Numbered from the stretch's first letter, positions 52,622 to 61,787 are shown. The stretch is DNA of 64,000 nt from Labrenzia sp. THAF82 (GCF_009363435.1 NZ_CP045354.1:3996501-4060500), one strand, 5' to 3'. Program-made: numbers and translations. The notes: generated from the sequence alone by a model not told the origin.

Positions 52622-53146
52622 TCAGCTAGTTGTTCCTATCTTCTTCAAATACGCATTGATTTCGGCCAATGAGGTCAATCTGATGACTTTCAGGTGCGGC
52701 GGCGGCTGATTATAGACAGCTTCCAGTTTGGCACGAGCGGTCTTTCGGGTACGCCAGATATATTGCAGGAACTCCGCGGTTTGAGCGTTAAACTGCTCTG
52801 GGCAGCCCTCGGGCAGGTCTGGTCTGTTGCGACCGAAATAGACGGCAGAGCGTTTCAGAACCCTAAACATCCTTAGCCCAACGGGCACATCCAGCCAAAT
52901 GAATGTATCTGCTCGCGCCACCCGTTCTGAATACGTACTGGAATGACCTCCTTCGAAGATCCAAGCGTCAGCTGCATGAACCTGATGAGACAGAATATCT
53001 TTTTCCGCCCGCGGACGCTCGACCCATCCTGGTTTCCAATGGATGTGATCCATGTGAAAGACAGGAAGTCCGGTCTTTTCACCCAATAGCCGGGCAAGAG
53101 TGCTTTTGCCCGAACCGGGACCGCCGACAATCATGACACGTTTCAT
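52622..53146 (-). CDS. Small P-loop kinase-like protein (FlaR/topology-modulation-like AAA NTPase)
   Basis: A 174-residue protein with Walker A GGPGSGKSTLARLLGEKTG near residue 8-26. A segment HMDHIHWKPGW near 31-41 and EGGHSSTYSERVARADTFIWLD near 65-86 follow, as in the adenylate-kinase-like family often labelled DNA topology modulation protein FlaR. The C-terminal lid has RTRKTARAKLEA. It is likely to phosphorylate a small molecule, but the substrate is unproven. It lies 106 bp behind thiE on the same strand with no clear functional tie. Confidence 0.82.
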   Translation of the reverse strand: MKRVMIVGGPGSGKSTLARLLGEKTGLPVFHMDHIHWKPGWVERPRAEKDILSHQVHAADAWIFEGGHSSTYSERVARADTFIWLDVPVGLRMFRVLKRSAVYFGRNRPDLPEGCPEQFNAQTAEFLQYIWRTRKTARAKLEAVYNQPPPHLKVIRLTSLAEINAYLKKIGTTS

Positions 53147-53293
53147 GTGTGCACCTGCTGAGCTCGGGAGAGCTCGCGGTTATACACATTGTGCAGGAGA
53201 TTGAAACCGCGAAACAGACTGTTCAATGGACACTTTTGCCATAGCAACCCTATCTAAGCCTCAGACACATTCACCAGATCTGAGGAGAGGAAT

Positions 53294-54229
53294 ATGAGCT
53301 GGTTGAACTGCCCTGACCCCGTTCCCGGCGACAGCGCAAGCTGCGATCCGATTGACACCATCATCGTTCCCCGGACATCGGATCTGGGCGGCTTTTCTGT
53401 TCGACGTGCACTGCCCTCCGCCAAGCGCCGCATGGTCGGCCCCTTCATCTTCTTCGATCAGATGGGGCCTGCGGAACTTCTCGTGGGGGGCGGCATTGAC
53501 GTTCGCCCCCATCCGCATATCGGTTTGGCAACTGTCACTTATCTGTTCGAAGGTGAAATGTATCACCGTGATAGTCTGGGTACGGAAATCGCAATTTCGC
53601 CGGGCGCGTTGAACTGGATGAGTGCCGGCAAAGGTATCGTTCATTCAGAACGTGAGCGCCCTGAACGACTGCAGCAAAAGCGGCCTTTGTTTGGATTGCA
53701 AAGTTGGGTGGCCCTGCCAAAGGATTCAGAAGAAAGCGATCCCGACTTTCAGCACTTCGGCAGTACTGAACAGCCGGAGTTTGCTGACAAGGGAGCTTCT
53801 GTGAAACTGATTGCAGGAGAACTCTACGGCCACAAGGCACCGGTAAAGACGGCATCGGACATGTTTTACGCTGACATTTCGCTGGAGCCGGGTGCCAAAA
53901 TACCGCTCGATGCAGGGTGGGAAGAACGTGGGCTCTATACAATCGCCGGGCAGATTTCCATCGCGGGACAAAGCTTCGATCCGGCGCAGCTCCTGGTTTT
54001 CAGGGCAGGTGACCATCTTGTCGTTGAAAACAACTCACATGCCCCTGCCCGATTTGTCGTTCTTGGCGGGGAGCCCATGGACGGACGCCGCTACATCTGG
54101 TGGAACTTCGTATCGTCCTCCAAAGAGAGAATTGAACAGGCAAAAGAAGATTGGCGGCTTGGGCGTTTCGACACTGTGCCCGGCGATGCGGAAGAATTTA
54201 TTCCGCTTCCGGATCGCCCAGGTCCCTGA
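53294..54229 (+). CDS. Pirin family protein
   Basis: A 311-residue bicupin. Metal-binding residues are visible in the N-terminal cupin: RPHPHIGLATVTYLFEGEMYHRDSLG (two His near residues 73-75 and one near 96), and IVHSERE (His and Glu near 117-120). The second cupin (about 180-280) is without metal ligands, as in other pirins. Pirins act as quercetinase-like dioxygenases or redox-sensing proteins. The ATG has a GGAGAGGAA ribosome-binding site. Its last 32 bp overlap the convergent gene at 54198. Confidence 0.9.
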   Translation: MSWLNCPDPVPGDSASCDPIDTIIVPRTSDLGGFSVRRALPSAKRRMVGPFIFFDQMGPAELLVGGGIDVRPHPHIGLATVTYLFEGEMYHRDSLGTEIAISPGALNWMSAGKGIVHSERERPERLQQKRPLFGLQSWVALPKDSEESDPDFQHFGSTEQPEFADKGASVKLIAGELYGHKAPVKTASDMFYADISLEPGAKIPLDAGWEERGLYTIAGQISIAGQSFDPAQLLVFRAGDHLVVENNSHAPARFVVLGGEPMDGRRYIWWNFVSSSKERIEQAKEDWRLGRFDTVPGDAEEFIPLPDRPGP

Positions 54230-55163
54230 CACTCCAGCCGCTTTCCAGCGGTGGTGCCTGTTCAAAGCGATCGGCGGGCCGGATCAGATCCGGCTCCCCG
54301 AAATTCATGATTATGTTCAGGCGCTGATCTGCCAGGGGATCGCCTGTGAGGTTAGGGTCTTCCGGCGCGACGGAAAGCTGAACACCGCGATGGGTCGTCT
54401 CGATCTGACCGAAATTAGCAATCGCTTGCCTGAACGAGCTTGGTACGGTCCACCCGTAGCGGCGGGACAAAGCGTCAATCACCAACCAGACCGCGTCCAG
54501 ACCAATCTGCTTCTGTTTTGGATCTTCGACCACGAGTTTGAGACGCAAATAGTCGATCTGCTCCTCAGATGGGCCTCGCAAAAGGAAAAATAGGGTCGTT
54601 GACCCGAAATCCACACTAGGCGTCGTCAAAGGAACGAGGTCGGACGCGCATTGCCAACGCTCCCGCTGAAACGGAGCTTTTTTCCAACCTGGATTTTCAA
54701 GGCCCAGCGCCTTCAATTCCGCGCAGAGTGCGTCGGGCTTGCCGAGAAAACTTCGTTTCAACTCCGCAGCCAGTTCCGGAGATCTGTTGAGCAACACAGA
54801 CCTCATGTCCGGGTCAAAGGGTTGAAGTGGGTCACCGAACGCCAGCGCATGTTCATTCAATTCAATGACCTCACGATCGCTGGAACTCAAAAACAGCGCG
54901 CCGACCGCAAACCCGGCGGTCAATAGGGCCAACGTGCCCCAGATATAGTATGGCGTCACAAAGGGTCGACTTACTTGCCGTGATCGCCGTTTGGGTTTCT
55001 GGGGGGGCTTATCTTCTTCAAAGAAGTTACTAGCCGGTTCAGCCCATCGCGGTCCCGTAGCAACGGGATGCCCACCTCGGCCGGATGAGTTCTTTGGCCG
55101 GACTTTTTCGCTGTTTGATCGGCCAATCAGAAGTTGCCTTATCTTGTTTCCAACGTCAGACAT
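54198..55163 (-). CDS. Single-TM protein of unknown function
   Basis: A 321-residue protein. Residues 1-68 are hydrophilic, basic and Pro-rich (RPKNSSGRGG, PPQKPKRRSRQVSRP). One membrane helix lies at about residues 72-92 (YYIWGTLALLTAGFAVGALFL), placing the large C-terminal domain in the periplasm. That domain has two cysteines in an ALCAELK...WQCASDL context and a RGPSEEQIDYLRLKLVVEDP stretch; I do not recognise it with certainty (it resembles an alphaproteobacterial DUF group). It overlaps pirin's 3' end by 32 bp. Confidence 0.75.
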   Translation of the reverse strand: MSDVGNKIRQLLIGRSNSEKVRPKNSSGRGGHPVATGPRWAEPASNFFEEDKPPQKPKRRSRQVSRPFVTPYYIWGTLALLTAGFAVGALFLSSSDREVIELNEHALAFGDPLQPFDPDMRSVLLNRSPELAAELKRSFLGKPDALCAELKALGLENPGWKKAPFQRERWQCASDLVPLTTPSVDFGSTTLFFLLRGPSEEQIDYLRLKLVVEDPKQKQIGLDAVWLVIDALSRRYGWTVPSSFRQAIANFGQIETTHRGVQLSVAPEDPNLTGDPLADQRLNIIMNFGEPDLIRPADRFEQAPPLESGWSVRDLGDPEAE

Positions 55164-55595
55164 TCAATCCTGCACGTGTCATCCACTACAAAACCGGCAC
55201 AAAACCACGCTTTTATTCAACCAAAGTCTTGAAAACACAACTGGATCCCTGTCATTTAAGGTCCAACTTCACGATTTTGCATTCATGATCCGTCCATGAG
55301 TCCTGCAATCCAACCATCAGACCGATGCGACGAGACAATAATGCAATCCTTTCCAGGCGAAGAGCATGATCCACGTCATGAGACTATTGCAACAGACAAA
55401 CGATTGGCACTGACGAATGTGACTTCGAATGATGCCAGTGCACACATCCATTCCGGTTTTTTGGTGACACAGTCCATTAAAGCAAACTGGAAACAGCAAA
55501 TACGCTGCTCGAATTACAAAGCAGCGGCAACCAGACAAATAAAATGAAAACTGGCCAAACGGCTGACTTCAAACTATCGAAACGGACGGACTGAC
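55164..55595. other. 432-bp gap before the ROK gene
   Basis: No recognisable gene. An 83-codon frame at 55296-55547 (+) has polar, low-complexity content without a start signal and is unlikely to be real. The promoters of the flanking outward genes lie here. Confidence 0.4.
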
Positions 55596-56489
55596 ATGCG
55601 GCTTGGGATCGACTGGGGTGGCACCAAAATTGAAATTATCGCCCTTTCCAATGACGGCGAAGAAATTTTCCGCAAGCGGGTCGACACACCTCGCGATGAC
55701 TACCAAGGGTGTCTTGACGCTGTAAAATTCCTGGTTGATGCCGCCGAGGGAGAAACGGGACAGACAGGCACTCTTGGTCTCGGCATACCTGGGTCGCTTT
55801 CTCCAAAGACGGGTCTTGTAAAGAATGCCAATTCCACATGGATGAATGGCATGCCGCTGGACAAGGACCTCGAACGGCATCTTGAACGAAAGGTCCGCAT
55901 TCAAAACGACGCCAATTGCCTTGCCGTTTCAGAGGCGACCGATGGTGCAGGTGCAGGAGCACATGTTGTCCACGCCATCATCATCGGAACAGGATGTGGC
56001 TCTGGTATCGCCATAGATCGAACCGCCCATCGCGGCGCAAACGGCATTGGCGGTGAATGGGGTGGCATCACGGTTCCATGGTTGAAACCTGACGAGTTCC
56101 CGGGGCCGGACAGCTGGATCGGGCACAAGGGCGTTATCGACCGCTGGTGTTCCGGAACCGGATTCCAACTCGACTACAAGGAAAAAACCGGCAAAGGCCT
56201 AAAAGGTCACCAAATCATGGATTTGAAGCGTCAGGGAGACGAAACCGCACGCACTGTCTATACTGACTATGTCAGCCGCCTGGCGCGAAGCCTTGCTATG
56301 TCCGCCAATTTACTGGACCCGGATGTATTTGTTCTGGGAGGCGGCATGTCAAATATCAGCGAACTCTATGAGGATCTGCCGCCGGCAATGGCGCCTTACA
56401 TCTTCTCCGACACTTTTGACACTCCAATCCGCAAAGCGGTTCATGGAGACAGTTCGGGTGTCCGGGGCGCTGCCTGGTTGTGGGGTTGA
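55596..56489 (+). CDS. ROK-family sugar kinase lacking the zinc site
   Basis: A 297-residue sugar kinase. Phosphate-binding loop GIDWGGTKIEIIAL at residues 4-17, catalytic base region NDANCLAVSEA with Asp105, GTGCGSGIAI near 131 and FVLGGGMSNISELYE near 246 fit fructokinase/N-acetylhexosamine kinase members. The ROK zinc-binding parts are replaced: the usual GH of GEWGH is GG (GGEWGGITV, residues 152-160), and the CxCGxxGC stretch is SWIGHKGVI (173-181). It overlaps the convergent methyltransferase gene by 49 bp. Substrate uncertain. Confidence 0.88.
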   Translation: MRLGIDWGGTKIEIIALSNDGEEIFRKRVDTPRDDYQGCLDAVKFLVDAAEGETGQTGTLGLGIPGSLSPKTGLVKNANSTWMNGMPLDKDLERHLERKVRIQNDANCLAVSEATDGAGAGAHVVHAIIIGTGCGSGIAIDRTAHRGANGIGGEWGGITVPWLKPDEFPGPDSWIGHKGVIDRWCSGTGFQLDYKEKTGKGLKGHQIMDLKRQGDETARTVYTDYVSRLARSLAMSANLLDPDVFVLGGGMSNISELYEDLPPAMAPYIFSDTFDTPIRKAVHGDSSGVRGAAWLWG

Positions 56490-57385
56490 GGCCGCCAGAA
56501 CCGTAGCAATTGCATGATCTTGGATTTTGTCGGCCTCAATTCCTTTTCGACGGCTTCCTGAACCTTCCTGGAACTGTCGTTGAAGTGTTTCTCGATGAGG
56601 TTCTGGTCAATCTTGCGACCAACTTTGAACAGGAAGCCATCATTGTTGTTGTGTTTGATGAGTTCACAGCCAAGGCCTGCCATCAAGCCTATAAAGGAAT
56701 CGTGCGTGAAATAGTATTTGTGCGCGATGTGGAAGTGCTGAAGCCATTGGCGCGCGCGCTGCCGGTCGATTATGGGCGTAGCAACATAAAGGAGGCCGTC
56801 GGGCTCACAGCAGTCCTGAATGATTGTCTTCATTTCCGCAAACGGATCGATCATGTGTTCAATAACGTGTGAGACGACCACGAGATCATATTTTATCGCC
56901 TTGTCATACGGAAGAATCCCGTTGTCGTAGGCAAATTGGCTGTAGTTTCCTTCTACCTCATGCAGCGAAACCACCTTGCCTTCGGCAAGGAAGCCGGCAG
57001 TGCGCCCGCCGGCCCCGCCACCAAAATCGAGAACGCTATCGAACTCGGGCATCAGGTCCTTAAAAAAGGGCACGATGGTTCTGTCGTTCTGATCATTGAA
57101 AAGCTGCGCAGGCGTCTTGTCGTTGCGCTTCACGTCACCATAAACTTGGCCATAGTAGTAAGCCGCTGTCTCGCGCGTGAAGTAAGGGTTTGCACGCAAT
57201 GTACCGCATCTGGTGCAAGCCACGATCGGCAAGAAGTTTCGATGCCTGGAAACCGTCGAGACCACAATGGATTCGCTGCTGCCGCAAATACACTTCGTGA
57301 ACTCGAACGTATGCTTTTCGATGTCGGGAAATTCGTTGAATTCTTCCCGGAACTTGTAGTTCGTATTGTTGATATCGAAAAGCAT
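56441..57385 (-). CDS. Class I SAM-dependent methyltransferase with N-terminal zinc-finger-like region
   Basis: A 314-residue protein. The N-terminal 75 residues carry four spaced cysteines (CICG near 32-35, CTRCG near 57-61) as in zinc-binding C-methyltransferases. The Rossmann fold follows with SVLDFGGGAGGRTAGFLAEG near 116-135 (SAM-binding motif I), DLVVVSHVIEHMIDPFAEM near 167-185, and YVATPIIDR near 202. A basic C-terminal tail (RPTKSKIMQLLRFWRPQ) ends it. These proteins often act in cell-surface polysaccharide or sugar modification; here there is no such cluster. Overlaps the ROK gene end. Confidence 0.8.
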   Translation of the reverse strand: MLFDINNTNYKFREEFNEFPDIEKHTFEFTKCICGSSESIVVSTVSRHRNFLPIVACTRCGTLRANPYFTRETAAYYYGQVYGDVKRNDKTPAQLFNDQNDRTIVPFFKDLMPEFDSVLDFGGGAGGRTAGFLAEGKVVSLHEVEGNYSQFAYDNGILPYDKAIKYDLVVVSHVIEHMIDPFAEMKTIIQDCCEPDGLLYVATPIIDRQRARQWLQHFHIAHKYYFTHDSFIGLMAGLGCELIKHNNNDGFLFKVGRKIDQNLIEKHFNDSSRKVQEAVEKELRPTKSKIMQLLRFWRPQPHNQAAPRTPELSP

Positions 57386-57511
57386 TTACCGAGGCTCTTT
57401 GGTTGGTGAAAAGAGGGCCGCTGGTATCGGAGGATAGAAGCGCCTGTCAACCTAGATGGCGCTTCTATCCTGCTTTGACAATTGCGACCACAACATTGCA
57501 GTTGTGACTTG

Positions 57512-58501
57512 TCAGTGTCTGTTTCGGCCACGTGTGACAAGCACGATCCCTGCCCCGACAGCGGCCACGGCAGCCAGTTTTGCGGCATTCGGAATTTCTC
57601 CAAAAACGAAAAATCCAAGACCAAGCCCCACAACGGCTGCAACAGACCCGATCTGGCTGAGATAAACAGGCCCTGCGGTCTGCTGTAACCGGAAATAGAG
57701 CCCGTATTGAAGCGAAAAGATGGCGGCTTGCGCGGCAAGCAGCGCACCTGCGTTTTCGTTCCAGCTCCCCGGCGCAAAAGGAACGCCGAAAAAGAGGTTG
57801 AAAACCGCCAGTGCAACAAAACCGACTGCCATCATGCCGAGCGCGAGGTCGACTGGTTTGGCACCGGCTGGCCACTTCAATGTTCTGTAAATATTGCCGG
57901 TTGCCAGAAAGACCGGGATGGTCAGCGCAAACAGAGACCAAAAGGAGGCTTCGACGTTCAGATCCTTGCCAGATACGGCCAGGAGAACACCACCAGCCAA
58001 ACCAAAGAGAACACCCGTTGCGCGAAGCTTCTTGAAATGCTCAATCCGCAGAACCACGGCGAATGCGTATGTCAGCACCAGTGGAAAGGCAAAACTCAAG
58101 GACACGAAACCCGCACCTACCTTGGGAGCTGCCACCACCGCGATCATGTTCGGAATGATGAACAAAACTCCGCTCACAAGGAGATAGAACGCCAACTGTG
58201 CAAGCCCTGCGCCACTTCGCGCACGCTCTGGGCCAGACCTGGATCCTGCAAACAATCTGGTCAATGCAAAAAGACCGATGGCGCCGCCAAGAATCGACCA
58301 TTGCAGCAATGCCAAAGGATGCCATCCAAACTCTGGTGCCGCCTTGGCAATGATTGTCGAAACAGCAAGAAAGCTTCCGACGATCAATAGCAGCACAAGT
58401 GGTTGCTCAGGGCTTTTGATCTGAATGCGGCCTTGAGGCCGTTCGTTTGTTTCGGCTTTTGGTCCGGCCGAGATCGGCTCTGAACTCAACACCTTTGTCA
58501 T
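57512..58501 (-). CDS. EamA/DMT-family transporter
   Basis: A 329-residue membrane protein with ten helices in two EamA repeats; an N-terminal cytosolic stretch of about 30 residues precedes the first helix. Typical pieces are FGWHPLALLQWSILGGAIGLF near 60, VSGVLFIIPNMIAVVAAPKVGAGF near 112, and the second repeat QTAGPVYLSQIGSVAAVVGLGLGFFVFGEIPN near 265. The ATG at 58501 has an AAGGGA ribosome-binding site. It is divergent from a MarR gene with an intervening palindrome. Exporter of metabolites or drugs, substrate unknown. Confidence 0.87.
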   Translation of the reverse strand: MTKVLSSEPISAGPKAETNERPQGRIQIKSPEQPLVLLLIVGSFLAVSTIIAKAAPEFGWHPLALLQWSILGGAIGLFALTRLFAGSRSGPERARSGAGLAQLAFYLLVSGVLFIIPNMIAVVAAPKVGAGFVSLSFAFPLVLTYAFAVVLRIEHFKKLRATGVLFGLAGGVLLAVSGKDLNVEASFWSLFALTIPVFLATGNIYRTLKWPAGAKPVDLALGMMAVGFVALAVFNLFFGVPFAPGSWNENAGALLAAQAAIFSLQYGLYFRLQQTAGPVYLSQIGSVAAVVGLGLGFFVFGEIPNAAKLAAVAAVGAGIVLVTRGRNRH

Positions 58502-58579
58502 TTGGATATCCCTTCTTGATCTTTCGCTGGCGGCAAGCCGGCTGCCTGAGCAAGAAGTGGCAACATTTATCTTTATTTC

Positions 58580-58593
58580 AAGATACTTATCTT
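58580..58593. promoter_or_regulatory. Inverted repeat, candidate MarR operator
   Basis: AAGATA (58580-58585), 2-nt spacer, TATCTT (58588-58593). Related TTATCTT and AAGATTCTT elements flank it (58567-58605). It lies 79 bp upstream of the EamA ATG in the gap facing the MarR gene. Confidence 0.5.
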
Positions 58594-58731
58594 CAAGATT
58601 CTTAGCTTTTGTTGACTTCCCTCTGAAAACGCTGGAGAATTTCAATCCTACGAACCGGACAGTGCGCAGCCTCCAGCCATTGTTCATTCGCGCGCTGATA
58701 ACAAAATGGTCCGCCAAACAAGGTTCTTCCG

Positions 58732-59307
58732 ATGACGTCTCATTCAGACACACCGTCAAAATCGAATTCTCACTTGTTTGGCGATCCTGCAGACCTGCTG
58801 GTTGACAGAGCCGAACGTGCCCAAAGACAATGGCAAAAGGAAATGCCTGAAGTCGCAGACCGCTTGTCTCCGATGGTACTGCTTGGCAGGCTCAGCGAAT
58901 CTGCACAGCTCATGAGCCAAAACTATCTCGCGCCCGCCTATGCAGATATTGGCCTCAAAACCGGCGAGTTCGACGTTCTGGCAACCCTGGTGCGCTCCGG
59001 ACCGCCTTATAAACTGACACCAACAGAACTCTACCGCACCACTATGATGAGCTCTGGTGGCATGACGGCTCGAATAGACAAGTTGGAAAAAGGTGGACTT
59101 GTTGAAAGGTGCCCTCACCCGGAAGATAGGCGAGCTCTTACGGTCTGCCTGACGGAAAAAGGCCTCAACTTGATCAAAGGCAAGATCCCCGACTATGTCG
59201 ACATGCAACATCAAGCCGTAGACGGACTATCCAAACAGGAACAGCAGCAGCTATCGGGATTGCTGGAAAAGCTGATACGAACAGCCAACGAAAAGAAGGT
59301 GCCCTGA
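58732..59307 (+). CDS. MarR-family transcriptional regulator
   Basis: A 191-residue winged-helix regulator. The N-terminal 55 residues are helical. The DNA-binding part shows LKTGEFDVLATLVRSGPPYKLTPTELYRTTMMSSGGMTARIDKLEKGGLVERCPHPEDRRALTV in pieces at about 80-142, where the RRA beta-wing is the family signature. Length is slightly longer than standard MarR. It is divergent from the EamA transporter, which it probably controls through the palindrome at 58580-58593. Ligand unknown. Confidence 0.9.
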   Translation: MTSHSDTPSKSNSHLFGDPADLLVDRAERAQRQWQKEMPEVADRLSPMVLLGRLSESAQLMSQNYLAPAYADIGLKTGEFDVLATLVRSGPPYKLTPTELYRTTMMSSGGMTARIDKLEKGGLVERCPHPEDRRALTVCLTEKGLNLIKGKIPDYVDMQHQAVDGLSKQEQQQLSGLLEKLIRTANEKKVP

Positions 59308-59458
59308 CCTGCCATTCAGAGACGGAACCCACCAGATCATAAAAACACCCTGTCAGTTGGATCCGCGTCCAAACTTGAATTCAAGAACCGTTGAATTGCA
59401 ATTCAGGTTCTAATCACCGACTTTCATGATCTTCAATTCCCGGAAGAATGGAAACAAA

Positions 59459-60223
59459 ATGGTAAAATGGCTCGCTGGTATTCTAACCTCAATGTTGCTG
59501 GTCTTCCCGGCAACGGCACAGGAAGAAATTCAGATCCGTGATATCGAAAAGGGAATCGGCGAAGAAGCCAATGTCGGAGAGACGGTGGTGGTGCATTACA
59601 CCGGCTGGCTCATGGACGGAACAAAGTTCGATTCCAGTCTTGATAGAGGCACTCCCTTTTCCTTCACCCTCGGTGAAAGACGCGTGATCCCTGGATGGGA
59701 AAAGGGCGTTGAAGGTATGCAGGTCGGTGGCAAGCGGGAGCTGATCATTCCGCCTGAAATGGGTTATGGCGCTCAGGGGGCCGGCGGTGTCATTCCGCCA
59801 AATGCGACGTTGAAATTTGAAATTGAGCTGCTTGAAGTCAAAGCAAAGAAGTTCTCCGACCTCAACAATGAAGACCTGAAAGGCAAACTGGCCGCTGGCA
59901 CCACGGTTATCGATATCCGCAGGCCTGACGAATGGCAGCAAACAGGCGTTATTCCCGGGAGTCATTTGCTGACGTTTTTCGATGCAAATGGCAACGTGAA
60001 CCCAGCTTTTGGAGCCGAACTTCAAAAACTGGTTGCAGGACCTTCGGACGAAGTCGTTTTCATCTGCCGCACCGGTCGACGCAGCCAAGTGCTGTCGGAG
60101 TATTTAAGCGGTCAGGCAGGCTTTACGCAGGTCGCCAATGTCAAGGATGGAATCCTGAGCTGGATAGATCAAGGCGGTGAAATTACGCAAGCCTCCATGC
60201 CGGAGAATTGCTGGCTCTGCTGA
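59459..60223 (+). CDS. Exported FKBP-type peptidyl-prolyl isomerase fused to a rhodanese domain
   Basis: A 254-residue protein from the ATG at 59459 (an earlier in-frame ATG at 59426 would spoil the signal peptide). Signal peptide MVKWLAGILTSMLLVFPATAQ. FKBP domain at about 35-128: VGETVVVHYTGWLMDGTKFDSS, FTLGERRVIPGWEKGVEGM, GKRELIIPPEMGYG, GVIPPNATLKFEIELL. Rhodanese domain at about 135-245: TTVIDIRRPDEWQQTGVIPGS and active loop CRTGRR with Cys203. The rhodanese loop of six residues after Cys suits sulfur transfer or thiol binding. The C-terminus ends CWLC, a CxxC pair. Periplasmic folding/redox role is inferred. Confidence 0.87.
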   Translation: MVKWLAGILTSMLLVFPATAQEEIQIRDIEKGIGEEANVGETVVVHYTGWLMDGTKFDSSLDRGTPFSFTLGERRVIPGWEKGVEGMQVGGKRELIIPPEMGYGAQGAGGVIPPNATLKFEIELLEVKAKKFSDLNNEDLKGKLAAGTTVIDIRRPDEWQQTGVIPGSHLLTFFDANGNVNPAFGAELQKLVAGPSDEVVFICRTGRRSQVLSEYLSGQAGFTQVANVKDGILSWIDQGGEITQASMPENCWLC

Positions 60224-60321
60224 CAGTATTCTGGTCAGTCCAAGCCTCTTTTCGCCCCCCATTCAGATAGAACCGCCACAGAACGCTGTAGAGCGACCGC
60301 CATCGTCTGAACGCTGCCTCA

Positions 60322-61743
60322 TCAGAGATCAGATGCCAGTTCCAGGCTCAGGCGATTGTGTTGATTGATGACGGGCGCCATATCCATCGTCACCACAGCG
60401 CCGTCCTCCACCACTGTTCTGCCATTGATCACTGTTGTTCTGGCAGACTGAGGAGTACAGAAGACGACCGCTGCAACCGGGTCATGTAGAGCACCAGCAA
60501 ACTGTATGGAATTCAGGTCCAGAGTGAAGAAATCCGCGCATTTGCCAACCTGCAGCGAACCGATGTCATCCCGCCCCAGAACGGAAGCGCCACCGATGGT
60601 CGCAAGTTCAAGTGCTTCACGCGCAGTCATCCACTCATTGGCACGCAGTGGATGAGCAACCGGCAACAGGGCGTGTTTGCGTGGACCTTCCGGCGGCATA
60701 AGGCCCAGTTGCAGTCGTGCCAGAAGCATGGCCTGCCGAACTTCCATCAGCATATTGGATCCATCGTTGCTTGCGGATCCGTCGACACCAAGCCCAACCC
60801 GAACCCCGGCGGCCATGTACTTCTTGATGGGTGCTATTCCGGAAGCAAGGCGCATATTGGAACAAGGGCAATGAGCAGCGCCACAGCCCGTTGCTGCGAA
60901 TAGCCGGATTTCATCGTCGTCAACATGAATGGCATGCGCGAACCAGACATCTGGTCCTGTCCAATCAAGCCCTTCCATCCATTCCACGGGGCGTTTGCCG
61001 AAGCGTTCAAGTGTGTAACGCTCCTCATCCAGTGTTTCACAAAGGTGGGTGTGCAACATCACGCCTTTGTCTCTGGCGAGGCTGGCACTTTCGCGCAAAA
61101 GATTTTCAGATACGGAAAACGGTGAACATGGCGCCACAACAATGCGTGTCATCGCACCATGCGACGCATCATGGTACCTGTCGATTACCCGAACCGTGTC
61201 GGTAAGGATGTCGTCTTCATTTTCAACACACTCATCCGGCGGGAGCCCGCCCTGGCTTTCACCCAGCGACATGGACCCACGGCTTGCATGGAAGCGCACG
61301 CCAAGATCTTTCGCTGCTTCAATCTGGTAATCGACCTTGTTGCCGCTTTGGAATAGATAGGTGTGGTCGAATACTGTCGTACACCCCGACAATGCCAACT
61401 CCGCCAGACCGACCAGCGTACTGGCTCTTGACGCCTCCGGATTTGTTTTTGCCCAAATCCGGTAATGTGCCTGAAGCCAGGGAAACAGATTGTTGTTTTG
61501 AGCCGCCGGTAGATTGCGTGTCAGCGTCTGATTCAAGTGGTGATGTGTATTCACAAACCCGGGCAGAACAATCTGACCTGTCGCATCAATAACCTTTTCC
61601 GCTGTTTCCGGAAGGTTTTCGGTCGGGCCGACTGCTTTCAGGATACCATTTTCAGCAAATAAGCCGCCGCCTTTAATTTCACGGCGCTCGCCATCCATGG
61701 TCACGAGCATGTCGGCGTTTTTCAAAAGCAGTGTTCGGACCAT
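60322..61743 (-). CDS. Amidohydrolase, 8-oxoguanine deaminase-like
   Basis: A 473-residue TIM-barrel hydrolase of the cytidine/atrazine deaminase group. The metal motif HxH is in PGFVNTHHHLNQTLTRNLPAAQNN near residue 55-78, then HTHLCETLDEE near 228, WFAHAIHVDDDEI near 265 and the Asp in GLGVDGSASNDGSNML near 315. The NTHHHLNQTLTR and GSASNDGSNM patterns are typical of proteins annotated as 8-oxoguanine deaminase; related enzymes hydrolyse chloro- or methylthio-triazines. The likely reaction is deamination of 8-oxoguanine to urate. The ATG at 61743 gives the normal N-terminus MVRTLLLKNADMLVTMDG. Confidence 0.87.
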   Translation of the reverse strand: MVRTLLLKNADMLVTMDGERREIKGGGLFAENGILKAVGPTENLPETAEKVIDATGQIVLPGFVNTHHHLNQTLTRNLPAAQNNNLFPWLQAHYRIWAKTNPEASRASTLVGLAELALSGCTTVFDHTYLFQSGNKVDYQIEAAKDLGVRFHASRGSMSLGESQGGLPPDECVENEDDILTDTVRVIDRYHDASHGAMTRIVVAPCSPFSVSENLLRESASLARDKGVMLHTHLCETLDEERYTLERFGKRPVEWMEGLDWTGPDVWFAHAIHVDDDEIRLFAATGCGAAHCPCSNMRLASGIAPIKKYMAAGVRVGLGVDGSASNDGSNMLMEVRQAMLLARLQLGLMPPEGPRKHALLPVAHPLRANEWMTAREALELATIGGASVLGRDDIGSLQVGKCADFFTLDLNSIQFAGALHDPVAAVVFCTPQSARTTVINGRTVVEDGAVVTMDMAPVINQHNRLSLELASDL

Positions 61744-61773
61744 TGGGATTGACCGGCTCGAATCGTTGTTGTC

Positions 61774-61787
61774 GTACAATTACGTAC
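61774..61787. promoter_or_regulatory. Candidate GntR-like inverted repeat upstream of the amidohydrolase
   Basis: GTAC-N6-GTAC (61774-61777 and 61784-61787), 30 bp upstream of the amidohydrolase ATG. Read on the minus strand it also gives a TGTAC direct repeat. Short, so chance occurrence is possible. Confidence 0.25.

Noticed and set aside
55296..55547. An 83-codon frame before the ROK gene
   Set aside because: Polar, featureless translation and no start signal.
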